From: Stenotrophomonas hibiscicola ATCC 19867
GTDB lineage: Bacteria > Pseudomonadota > Gammaproteobacteria > Xanthomonadales > Xanthomonadaceae
Direction of reading: 5' to 3'
Assembly: GCF_000382065.1 (NCBI RefSeq)
Contig: NZ_KB907506.1
Coordinates: 1 to 64,000 of the forward strand
Length of the DNA stretch: 64,000 nucleotides
Shown here one piece after another: positions 31,189-38,495 of this stretch. Below the pieces are notes generated by a model that was not told the origin of the DNA, made no database searches, and worked only from the letters and a program-made list of their open reading frames with translations. The first letter of the stretch is position 1; each line of letters begins with the position of its first letter. Made by a program: the position numbers and the translations under genes.

Positions 31189-32505
31189 TCAATCGCGCGC
31201 CAACGCAGCCGAAGCTGGCTCCGCCTGCAGCGGTACCGTCAGCCACGGGTTCTCATCAGCGCTGCGCGCTGGAGAACGACGCGGCACCAGCAGATGGCGG
31301 CCATCGACGGACAGCCGCGGCGACCGCACCGGCGACCGGAACTCCGCAGGCAACCGCTGCAGCGCCTCAGCCGGGTCTTGCGCCTGCTGCCGCAACCAGC
31401 GCTTGGCGCCAAGCAGGCGCAGCATCGCCGCCGCGTCCTGGGACCGTGACGAATACGCAGGATAGACGGGCGCGGCAATCTCGGTCAGCACGCACCCCAT
31501 CACATTGGACAGGCAACCGAAATCCCGCTGCGGCGGCGCTTGTAACGGCAGCGGCCGATCGGCCTCCAGCGCGGCCGTGGCGGCTGCGCCACAGGCCCAG
31601 CCAAGATTGCCGGCCACGCGCGCCAACGTGCTGCGCCGGTCAAGCACCAGGACGCCACCAAATTCCCGGGCCGAGGACTCGATCGCCGCCCGGCTCATCG
31701 CGTACTCGCCCTGCATAGCACGGCACAGGCTCTGTTCCTCGGCCCGCAACGGCTGCATGGCCTGTTCGCACTCGGCCGGCAGGGGGTGGTCGGCAGGCAG
31801 TTCAACCAGCATGTCGGCCAGCAGCTGGGCATTGGCCTGCACCAGGCTGGCACCGATGATGCTCTCGACCAGATAACTGCTGCCGGGCACCAGCCGCCGG
31901 CCCAGCTGCAGGCCACGGCAGGCACCACGCAGGGCACCGTCAATGTCACCCTGCACATAGGCCAGCGCGCGTGCACTGGTGGCGTCCATCACTACGCCAT
32001 AGGCCGGCAACGGGACCAGAATGCCCTCGCCCTTCGGCGGGAACGGCGACGCGAAGTAGTCGGCGTCGGCCAGCTGATCCAGCCGCGCATGCAACTGCTG
32101 GTGCCCGGCGTGGGCCTCCACGAAGCGTTGCGGGTCCGCGCGGACCTGGGCGAGACAGCCGCTGGCGGCCGGCCCGCAACTGGCCTCGGGCCGCGAGTGC
32201 AGCTCGGCATGGTTGGCTACCAGGTGTGTCCGGCCGCTGCTTCCGCCATGTGCATCGGCTTCCCAGCGCCGTACATCCTCGGCCAGCGCCTGCTCGCGCT
32301 GCTGGGCATCCAGATCGTCGAACGGCAGCGTCCACAACAGTGCATATCCATTGCGGCCGCTCACCTGCAGGCGTGCTTCCAGTCGCTGCTGCGCCTGCAG
32401 GCGCGATTCGGGCACCGGCCACATGCGCGAGGCGCACCACACCACGATGGCCAGCACCAGCAGGCCTGCCAGGGTCCAGCCCAGTCCGCGCAGAATCTTC
32501 AACAC
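31189..32505 (-). CDS. Conserved hypothetical, membrane-anchored protein
   Basis: I do not recognise a family. The 438-residue product has one N-terminal hydrophobic helix (about residues 9-26, after MLKILRGLGWT) and then a soluble, presumably periplasmic, helical region rich in Arg, Ala, Leu and Gln. Points of note are four cysteines between about residue 105 and 330 that might form disulfides, and helical stretches such as VESIIGASLVQANAQLLADM. It is convergent with the DUF4442 gene and divergent from the DUF502 gene. Codon use is like that of its neighbours and gives no sign of transfer. It is likely a lineage-specific envelope protein. Confidence 0.75.
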   Translation of the reverse strand: MLKILRGLGWTLAGLLVLAIVVWCASRMWPVPESRLQAQQRLEARLQVSGRNGYALLWTLPFDDLDAQQREQALAEDVRRWEADAHGGSSGRTHLVANHAELHSRPEASCGPAASGCLAQVRADPQRFVEAHAGHQQLHARLDQLADADYFASPFPPKGEGILVPLPAYGVVMDATSARALAYVQGDIDGALRGACRGLQLGRRLVPGSSYLVESIIGASLVQANAQLLADMLVELPADHPLPAECEQAMQPLRAEEQSLCRAMQGEYAMSRAAIESSAREFGGVLVLDRRSTLARVAGNLGWACGAAATAALEADRPLPLQAPPQRDFGCLSNVMGCVLTEIAAPVYPAYSSRSQDAAAMLRLLGAKRWLRQQAQDPAEALQRLPAEFRSPVRSPRLSVDGRHLLVPRRSPARSADENPWLTVPLQAEPASAALARD

Positions 32506-32569
32506 AGCTTCCCTTCCATGTGCCGTTGCCGCAGTCGATTCCCCAGCGTAATCGACCGGCTGTGACCGC

Positions 32570-32575
32570 TACAAT
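32570..32575 (+). promoter_or_regulatory. Candidate -10 box for leaderless DUF502 gene
   Basis: TACAAT is followed by exactly six bases and the ATG at 32582. No ribosome-binding site fits. A -35 element is not clear. Confidence 0.42.
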
Positions 32576-32581
32576 GCGCGC

Positions 32582-33277
32582 ATGTCGCTCGAAGCCCCCG
32601 CCCTGGTCCCCCGCCCCTCCCTGCAGCGCCTGTTCCTGACCGGCCTGCTGACCCTGCTGCCGATCTGGCTGACCTGGGTCGTGGTCAAGTTCGTGTTCGT
32701 GCTGCTGTCGGGTATTTCCAGCCCGCTGGTGGTGCCGCTGTCCGAACAGATCGCAACCAGCTTCCCGCACTATCTGGGCTGGGTCCGCGCCGAGTGGATC
32801 CAGGACACCATCGCCCTGCTGGCCACCCTGCTGGTGATCCTGGCGGTGGGCGTGGCCAGTCGCCGCGTGCTTGGCCAGCGCCTGCTGCGCTGGGTCGGCG
32901 CGGTCATCAAGCGCATCCCCCTGGCCAGCATCATCTACGACAGTGCCAAGAAGCTGCTGGACATGCTGCAGACCGAGCCGGGCAGCACCCAGCGCGTGGT
33001 GCTGATCGACTTCCCGCACCGCGACATGAAATCGGTCGGCCTGGTCACCCGCGTGATCAAGGAACACGGCACCGACCGTGAGCTGGCCGCGGTGTACGTG
33101 CCCACCACGCCGAACCCGACCTCGGGCTACCTGGAAATCGTGCCGGTGGAACTGCTGACCCCGACCGACTGGACCGTCGACCAGGCCATGAGCTTCATCA
33201 TTTCCGGCGGAGCCGTGGCGCCGTCCAGCGTGCCGTTCACCCGCGCCGGCGAACGCACCGGCGAACGCACCGAATGA
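32582..33277 (+). CDS. DUF502 family membrane protein
   Basis: A 231-residue protein of the DUF502 family, with two transmembrane helices (about 18-42 and 78-102) and the diagnostic soluble part: RIPLASIIYDSAKKLLDML, then GLVTRVIKEHG, VYVPTTPNPTSGYLEIVP and MSFIISGG. The role of the family is unknown in bacteria; it is a widespread inner-membrane protein. It ends in a short hydrophilic GER repeat (RAGERTGERTE). The last four bases overlap the start of the queuosine-precursor transporter gene, so the two genes form an operon. TACAAT, 6 nt before the ATG, suggests a leaderless message. Confidence 0.92.
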   Translation: MSLEAPALVPRPSLQRLFLTGLLTLLPIWLTWVVVKFVFVLLSGISSPLVVPLSEQIATSFPHYLGWVRAEWIQDTIALLATLLVILAVGVASRRVLGQRLLRWVGAVIKRIPLASIIYDSAKKLLDMLQTEPGSTQRVVLIDFPHRDMKSVGLVTRVIKEHGTDRELAAVYVPTTPNPTSGYLEIVPVELLTPTDWTVDQAMSFIISGGAVAPSSVPFTRAGERTGERTE

Positions 33278-34059
33278 CCCCGGCGCCGATCGAGCGCCCG
33301 CTGCAGGACCGCGCGGTCCTGTTGTTCATCGTGCTGGCCGCGTTCTTCTGCGGCAATGCGGTGCTGGCCGAGCTGATCGGGGTGAAGATCTTCGCGCTGG
33401 AAGACACCCTCGGCATCGCTCCGCTGAACTGGAACCTGTTCGGCCAGACCGGCTCGCTCAGCTTCACCGCCGGCACCCTGCTTTGGCCGGTGGTGTTCAT
33501 CATGACCGACACCATCAACGAGTTTTTCGGCAAGCGCGGCGTGCGCTTCATCTCGTGGCTGGCGGTGGTGCTGATCGGCTACGGCTTCCTGTTCGCCTTC
33601 GCCGCCATTTCACTGGCGCCGGCCAGCTGGTGGGTCACGTCGATGGATGGCCACGGCGTGCCCGATTACCAGGCCGCGTTCGCAGCCGTGTTCGGCCAGG
33701 GCATGTGGACCATCGCCGGTTCGCTGGTGGCCTTCCTGCTCGGCCAGCTGATCGACGTGGCAGTGTTCCACCGCATCCGCCAGGCCACCGGCGAGCGCCA
33801 CGTGTGGCTGCGTGCGACCGGATCCACCGCGATCTCGCAGGTGGTGGACAGCTTCGTGGTGATCTGGATCGCCTTCGTGCTCGGCCCGCAGCACTGGCCG
33901 ACCTCGCTGTTCCTGGCCGTCAGCAGCGTCAACTACATCTACAAGATGGGTTTTGCGATTGCCTTGATTCCGCTGCTGTACCTGATGCGGCGTGCGATCA
34001 CCCGCTATCTGGGCGCAGACAGGGCGGCCGCGCTGCGGGCCGCCGCCGCGGCTGACTGA
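33274..34059 (+). CDS. Queuosine precursor transporter (YhhQ/VUT family)
   Basis: VUT-family permeases such as YhhQ import preQ0/preQ1 for queuosine synthesis. The 261-residue product has about six hydrophobic segments, LFIVLAAFFCGNAVLAELIG at the start, the family motif VVFIMTDTINEFFGKRGVRF near residue 70 and QLIDVAVFHRIR with ISQVVDSFVVIWIAF in the second half. The ATG overlaps the DUF502 stop (ATGA). No other queuosine gene is visible in the window. DUF885 follows after a 95-bp gap. Confidence 0.9.
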   Translation: MTPAPIERPLQDRAVLLFIVLAAFFCGNAVLAELIGVKIFALEDTLGIAPLNWNLFGQTGSLSFTAGTLLWPVVFIMTDTINEFFGKRGVRFISWLAVVLIGYGFLFAFAAISLAPASWWVTSMDGHGVPDYQAAFAAVFGQGMWTIAGSLVAFLLGQLIDVAVFHRIRQATGERHVWLRATGSTAISQVVDSFVVIWIAFVLGPQHWPTSLFLAVSSVNYIYKMGFAIALIPLLYLMRRAITRYLGADRAAALRAAAAAD

Positions 34060-34154
34060 AGCCCCAGCAGCGGAAAGCTGACTGCGCCTTCACGCTGGCC
34101 GTACGCGGCCGGATCGTGCAAGCTCCACGGTCTGTGTTCCACGGAAGCTTCTTG

Positions 34155-36095
34155 ATGCCGTATTCCCCCCGCGTACTGGCCGCCGCCATTGCCGCGTTGT
34201 TCCTGTTCAGCGCCGTACCGTCGGCCGAAGCAGCGAAAAAGAAGGCCAGCCGCCCTGCCGCCGCGCAGACCCGCCAGGCCGCCAAGCCCAAGGCCCGGCC
34301 CGCCCGCGCCACCGCGCCGGCCCGTGGCAGTTCGGCGCGCCGCGCCGCGCCGCGTCCGGCCGCAGCGGCCCGGGCCGTGCCCAAGCAGGTGCAGCTGGAG
34401 CGCCTGTACGACGAATACTGGGATGCCTCGATGCGGTTGAATCCGCTGCAGGCAACCTTCCAGGGCGAGGCCCGCTACAACGACCAGCTGCCCAACATCC
34501 TGTCCGCCGCGTGGCGCCAGCAATCGCACGACTTCACCACCGAGTGGCTGGGCAAGGTCGAGAAACTCGGCAGCGACGGCCTGCAGGGCCAGGACCTGCT
34601 CAGCTACGAGATCTTCGTGCGCGATGCGCGCGCCTCGCTGGCCGCCGAACGCTATCCGAGCTGGATGATGCCGATCAGCCAGTACTACAACGTCGGCAGC
34701 ATCATGGCGATCCTCGGCGCGGGCGCCGGCGCACAGCCGTTCAACACCGTGCAGGACTACGACACCTGGTCGCGCCGCTCGCTGGGCATTCCCGAACTGT
34801 TCGACCAGGCCATCGACAACATGCGCCAGGGCATGAAGGCCGGCGTGGTGCAGCCGCGCGACCTGATGGAGAAGGTGCTGCCGCAGCTGGATGCGGTGAT
34901 CAAGCCGACTGCCGAAGAGAGCATCTTCTGGTCGCCGATCCGCACCATGCCCAACACCATCGGGGCGGAGGACAAGGCGCGCATCAGCGCCGAGTACAAG
35001 CGCATGATCGAGCTGCGCATCATGCCGGCCTACCGCGCCCTGCGCGGCTTCATTGCCACCGAATACCTGCCGGCCACGCGCACCAGCAGCGGCCTGGGCG
35101 CGCTGCCCGATGGCCAGGCCTGGTACGCCAGCCTGATCGTGCAGACCACCGCCAGCGACCAGAGCGCCGCGCAACTGCACGCGCTGGGCGAGCAACGCGT
35201 GCAGGAGCTGCAGGCGCAGATTGCCACCGTGATGAAGGATGCCAAGCTGCGCGGCACGCCGACCAAGCTGCTGCGCAGCATGCGCAACGACCGCCAGTTC
35301 CAGTACGGTGACGCCAACGCATTGATCAACCGCTACCGCCAGGTGCAGCAGCAGGTCAACGCACGCCTGCCGCAGGTGCTCGATACGCTGCCGAAGTCCG
35401 CACTGGACGTCCGTGCGGTGGAACCGGAGCGTGCGCTCACCGCCGCGGCAGCGGCCTATCAGCCGTCCGCGGCCGGACAACCGGCCGTGTTGTACGTGAA
35501 CACCCGCGACCTGCCCACCCGCAAGCGCTGGAACGTGCCGGTGCAGTACCTGCATGAAGCGATTCCCGGCCACCACGTGCAGCTGGGCCTGCAGCAGGAA
35601 CTGGCCAAGCTGCCACGCTTCCGCCGCCTCGGTGGCGATCTCGCCTTCGTCGAAGGCTGGGGCCTGTATGCCGAAACGCTGGGTGAGAACCTGGGCATCT
35701 ACACCGATCCCTACGACCGCATCGGCTACCTGTATTCGCGCCTGCTGCGCGCCGCCCGCGTAGTGGCCGACACCGGCGTGAACGCACAGGGCTGGAGCAA
35801 GCAGCAGGCCGTCACCTACCTGCAGAAGACCGTGGACATGAGCAGCGACGACGCCAACGCCGAAGTCGAGCGGATCATGGCCCAGCCCGGCCAGGCGCTG
35901 TCCAACGTGGCCGGCCTGACCACCATTGTCGCCCTGCGCGACAAGGCCAAGGCACGCCAGGGCGCCGCCTTCGACCTGCGCCGCTTCCACGCCGAACTGC
36001 TGAAGGACGGATCGATGCCGCTGGACGTGCTGGACCGCAAGATGGAACGCTGGATGGCGCAGCCCGCCAGCGCCACACCAGCCCCTTCACCCTGA
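34155..36095 (+). CDS. DUF885 family metallopeptidase-like lipoprotein/exported protein
   Basis: A 646-residue exported DUF885 protein. A signal peptide (MPYSPRVLAAAIAALFLFS, cleavage near SAEA at about residue 25) is followed by a 50-residue low-complexity segment rich in Ala, Arg, Lys and Pro. The DUF885 domain begins at about residue 80 (QLERLYDEYWDASMRLNPLQ). It has a HExxH-like zinc motif, H467-E468 followed by H473-H474 (HEAIPGHH), in the family's usual place, and later GWGLYAETLG. These proteins are presumed peptidases, though substrates are unknown. I chose the ATG at 34155. The serine hydrolase gene begins 16 bp after its stop, so they are probably cotranscribed. Confidence 0.87.
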   Translation: MPYSPRVLAAAIAALFLFSAVPSAEAAKKKASRPAAAQTRQAAKPKARPARATAPARGSSARRAAPRPAAAARAVPKQVQLERLYDEYWDASMRLNPLQATFQGEARYNDQLPNILSAAWRQQSHDFTTEWLGKVEKLGSDGLQGQDLLSYEIFVRDARASLAAERYPSWMMPISQYYNVGSIMAILGAGAGAQPFNTVQDYDTWSRRSLGIPELFDQAIDNMRQGMKAGVVQPRDLMEKVLPQLDAVIKPTAEESIFWSPIRTMPNTIGAEDKARISAEYKRMIELRIMPAYRALRGFIATEYLPATRTSSGLGALPDGQAWYASLIVQTTASDQSAAQLHALGEQRVQELQAQIATVMKDAKLRGTPTKLLRSMRNDRQFQYGDANALINRYRQVQQQVNARLPQVLDTLPKSALDVRAVEPERALTAAAAAYQPSAAGQPAVLYVNTRDLPTRKRWNVPVQYLHEAIPGHHVQLGLQQELAKLPRFRRLGGDLAFVEGWGLYAETLGENLGIYTDPYDRIGYLYSRLLRAARVVADTGVNAQGWSKQQAVTYLQKTVDMSSDDANAEVERIMAQPGQALSNVAGLTTIVALRDKAKARQGAAFDLRRFHAELLKDGSMPLDVLDRKMERWMAQPASATPAPSP

Positions 36096-36111
36096 CCCCT
36101 CCGGAGCCGCC

Positions 36112-37182
36112 ATGCGCCCTGCCGTCGCCCTGTTCGCCGTCGTGCTGGGCCTGCTGCCAGTGGCGGGCTCCGCCGCGCCGGTGCTGACCCCACCGGATGC
36201 GGGCATCGACGGCCTGATGCAGGCCTACGATGGCCGGGTGCCCGGCGCCGCCGTGCTGGTGCTGCATGACGGGCAGCCGGTGTTCCGCCGTGGCTACGGC
36301 CTGGCAGTGGTGGAGGACGGTACTGCGGTCACTGCCGCCAGCAACTTCCGGCTGGCCTCGGTCAGCAAGCAGTTCACCGCTGCGGCGGTGCTGCTGCTGG
36401 TGGAGGATGGACGGCTGGGGTTGAATCAGCCTGCACGACAGTGGCTGCCCGAACTGCCGCCGGCTGCAGCGGCCATCACGATCCGCCAACTGCTCTCGCA
36501 CACCAGCGGCCTGCTCGATTACGAAGACCTGATGGACCCGGCTGACACGCGGCAGGTGCATGACGCCGACGTGCTGACCCTGCTGTCGCGCGAGGACCGC
36601 CTGAATTTCGCACCCGGCACGCAGTACCGCTACAGCAACAGCGGCTACGCGCTGTTGGCACTGATCGTCGGCCGCGCGTCCGGGAAAGATTACGCGACCT
36701 TCCTGCAGGAGCGCATCTTCCGCCCGCTGGGCATGGCGCATACCGTGGCCCACCAGGACGGCGTGGACACGGTCGCCGCACGCGCCTATGGCTACAGCCG
36801 GATCGACGGCCGCTGGCAGCGCACCGACCAGAGCACCACCAGCGCCGTACTGGGAGACGGCGGGATCTATTCCTCGCTGGACGACCTCGCCCGCTGGGAT
36901 GCGTCGCTGTACGACGACCGCCTGCTGTCGAAGGCCTCGCGCCAGGCGATGTTCAGCCCGGCCACATCGACGCCCGAAGCCGACGTGCCGCACTACGGCT
37001 TCGGTTGGCGCCTGAACGGCCCGGTGCAATGGCACAGCGGCGAGAGCATCGGCTTCCGCAACGTGATCGTGCGCCACCCGGAAAAGCACCTGACCGTGAT
37101 CGTGTTGACCAACCGCAACGATCCCGAACCCTATCCGCTGGCGCAGAAGATCGCCCAGCGCTGGCTGGACACCCTGCAATGA
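36112..37182 (+). CDS. Class C beta-lactamase-family serine hydrolase
   Basis: A 356-residue secreted protein of the serine beta-lactamase/penicillin-binding protein fold. A signal peptide (residues 1 to about 21, ending GSAA) is followed by the catalytic SxxK at S83-K86 (SVSK), the YxN motif at Y174-N176 (YSN) and a third motif HSG (WHSGESIGF) near residue 305. The natural substrate is unknown: such proteins include esterases and D-aminopeptidases as well as lactamases. A GGAG lies before the ATG. It lies between the DUF885 gene and the VOC gene, with a 4-bp overlap into the latter. No sequence evidence points to resistance. Confidence 0.88.
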   Translation: MRPAVALFAVVLGLLPVAGSAAPVLTPPDAGIDGLMQAYDGRVPGAAVLVLHDGQPVFRRGYGLAVVEDGTAVTAASNFRLASVSKQFTAAAVLLLVEDGRLGLNQPARQWLPELPPAAAAITIRQLLSHTSGLLDYEDLMDPADTRQVHDADVLTLLSREDRLNFAPGTQYRYSNSGYALLALIVGRASGKDYATFLQERIFRPLGMAHTVAHQDGVDTVAARAYGYSRIDGRWQRTDQSTTSAVLGDGGIYSSLDDLARWDASLYDDRLLSKASRQAMFSPATSTPEADVPHYGFGWRLNGPVQWHSGESIGFRNVIVRHPEKHLTVIVLTNRNDPEPYPLAQKIAQRWLDTLQ

Positions 37183-37583
37183 CCCCCGGTTCCGACGCCC
37201 TGCTGGGCATCCACCACGCTGCGCTGATCTGCAGCGACTACGCACGCTCGAAGGACTTCTACGTGCGCATCCTCGGCCTGCGCGTGCTGGCCGAGAACCA
37301 TCGCGCCGCGCGCGACTCCTGGAAGCTGGACCTGGCCCTGCCCGACGGCGGCCAGCTGGAGCTGTTCTCCTTCCCCTCACCACCACCGCGCCCCAGCCGC
37401 CCCGAAGCCCAGGGCCTGCGCCACCTCGCGTTCCGGGTGGCTGCACTGGAACCCTTCATCCAGCGCCTGGCCGCGCATGGCGTCGCCTGCGAACCGATCC
37501 GCGTGGACGAATACACCGGCCGCCGCTTCACCTTCTTCGCCGATCCGGATGGCCTGCCGCTGGAGCTGTACGAAGCCGGTTGA
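37179..37583 (+). CDS. VOC family protein (glyoxalase/YaeR-like)
   Basis: A 134-residue vicinal-oxygen-chelate protein. It opens with LGIHHAALICSDYARSKDFYVRILGL, the YaeR-type glyoxalase I signature with the metal-binding HH, and ends with the second half-fold (LRHLAFRVAALEPFIQ, then FFADPDGLPLELYEA) that supplies the other metal ligands. The usual His, Glu and His ligands are visible. Substrate is unknown. The ATG overlaps the serine hydrolase stop, so it ends a three-gene operon. It is followed by a SMAG pair. Confidence 0.9.
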   Translation: MTPGSDALLGIHHAALICSDYARSKDFYVRILGLRVLAENHRAARDSWKLDLALPDGGQLELFSFPSPPPRPSRPEAQGLRHLAFRVAALEPFIQRLAAHGVACEPIRVDEYTGRRFTFFADPDGLPLELYEAG

Positions 37584-37603
37584 GCGTATTTCAATCGTGA
37601 TTC

Positions 37604-37650
37604 ATCCATGCATGGCATGGATCTACGTGTCGACCAAGGTCGACACCCAC
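37604..37650. repeat. Pair of SMAG-type palindromes
   Basis: At 37604-37626 an 8-bp stem (ATCCATGC/GCATGGAT) is followed by CTAC. At 37627-37650 a 9-bp stem (GTGTCGACC/GGTCGACAC) is followed by CCAC. Order and spacing match the pair at 52-99, and both pairs stand just before a copy of the large structured repeat. Confidence 0.78.
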
Positions 37651-37696
37651 CAAGAGCAGGCCGTTCCATTCCGGCAGATCGCAGGACTCTGTCGAA

Positions 37697-37866
37697 GGCG
37701 GGGTGGGTCCGGTTGCGGGGGCGTGAGCCGCATGGATGCGGCGACCGAGCTTACAGGGACGTACTTGCAGCGCCCCCCGCAACCGGACCCACCCCGCCAT
37801 CCACGGAATGGCCGCTTTTGCCGTTGCCGTTGCTGTTGCCTCTGCGGGTGCAGGGCGCAGCCCTGC
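37697..37866. repeat. Structured composite repeat, copy 2
   Basis: The stem arms (37697-37721 and 37774-37798) are identical to those of copy 1, a perfect 25 bp. The 52-nt loop matches copy 1 at 50 positions. The ATGGAT hairpin is at 37727-37742. The downstream hairpin (GCAGGG/CCCTGC) is at 37850-37866. A smaller hairpin sits before the stem (37671-37693), where a G-U pair replaces one pair seen in copy 1. With the SMAG pair and the DUF2147 promoter region this fills the 370-bp gap between the VOC and DUF2147 genes. Confidence 0.8.
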
Positions 37867-37952
37867 AAAGCCCCCCTTCCCCATACCCCGCCGAATGGGT
37901 ATACAGTCGACCCATGCCGGCACCGTGCCGGAATGAACCCTGGGAGGGGACC

Positions 37953-38396
37953 ATGCGCAACACCTTCAAGACCCTGCTGCTGGCACTGCCGCTGTGCCTG
38001 GCCGCGCTCTCGGCGCAGGCCGCCGATGGCGCCGCCGGCCGCTGGAAGACCATCGACGACAAGACCGGCAAGGTGAAGTCGATCGTCGAGATCACCCAGG
38101 CCGCCAACGGCACCCTGACCGGCAAGGTGGTCGACATCCTGCACTCGGACAAGGGCCCGAACCCGGTCTGTGACGGCTGTGAAGGCGCCAACAGGAACAA
38201 GCCGGTGAAGGGCATGACCATCCTCTGGAACCTGAAGGCCGACGGCGCCAACAAGTGGTCCGGCGGCACCATCCTCGATCCGGCCAATGGCAAGACCTAC
38301 AAGTCGAAGATGGAACTGCAGCCCGGCGGAACCAGGCTTGACGTGTCCGGCTGCATCGCCTTCATCTGCCGCGCGCAGACCTGGCAGCGCGAATAA
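37953..38396 (+). CDS. DUF2147 domain secreted protein
   Basis: A 147-residue exported protein with a signal peptide (MRNTFKTLLLALPLCLAALS, cleavage near AQA at about residue 23). The DUF2147 domain follows (GRWKTIDDKTGKVKSIVEI, a CDGCEGANRNKPVKGMTIL segment, and FICRAQTWQRE at the end). Four cysteines are present, two in CDGC and two in the C-terminal SGCIAFICR; they may pair. The family's role is unknown. GGGAGG lies 6 nt before the ATG at 37953. It appears monocistronic, with a hairpin after it. Confidence 0.9.
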   Translation: MRNTFKTLLLALPLCLAALSAQAADGAAGRWKTIDDKTGKVKSIVEITQAANGTLTGKVVDILHSDKGPNPVCDGCEGANRNKPVKGMTILWNLKADGANKWSGGTILDPANGKTYKSKMELQPGGTRLDVSGCIAFICRAQTWQRE

Positions 38397-38418
38397 GCGC
38401 CCCCCCTGCTTCACCCCC

Positions 38419-38442
38419 GTGACCCGGCCCCGGCCGGGTCAC
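38419..38442 (+). terminator. Hairpin terminator after the DUF2147 gene
   Basis: A perfect 11-bp stem (GTGACCCGGCC/GGCCGGGTCAC) with a 2-nt spacer, 22 bp after the stop, followed by CTCGTTGC. The U tract is poor. Confidence 0.6.
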
Positions 38443-38495
38443 CTCGTTGCGGGCATGCGATACTCTGCGGTTCCCCTCGGCTTCACCCCGCGACC

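Noticed and set aside
36112..37182. Acquired beta-lactamase resistance gene
   Set aside because: It has the fold but lies in a chromosomal operon with a peptidase and a VOC protein, with no mobile element nearby; the motifs also fit esterases and D-aminopeptidases.
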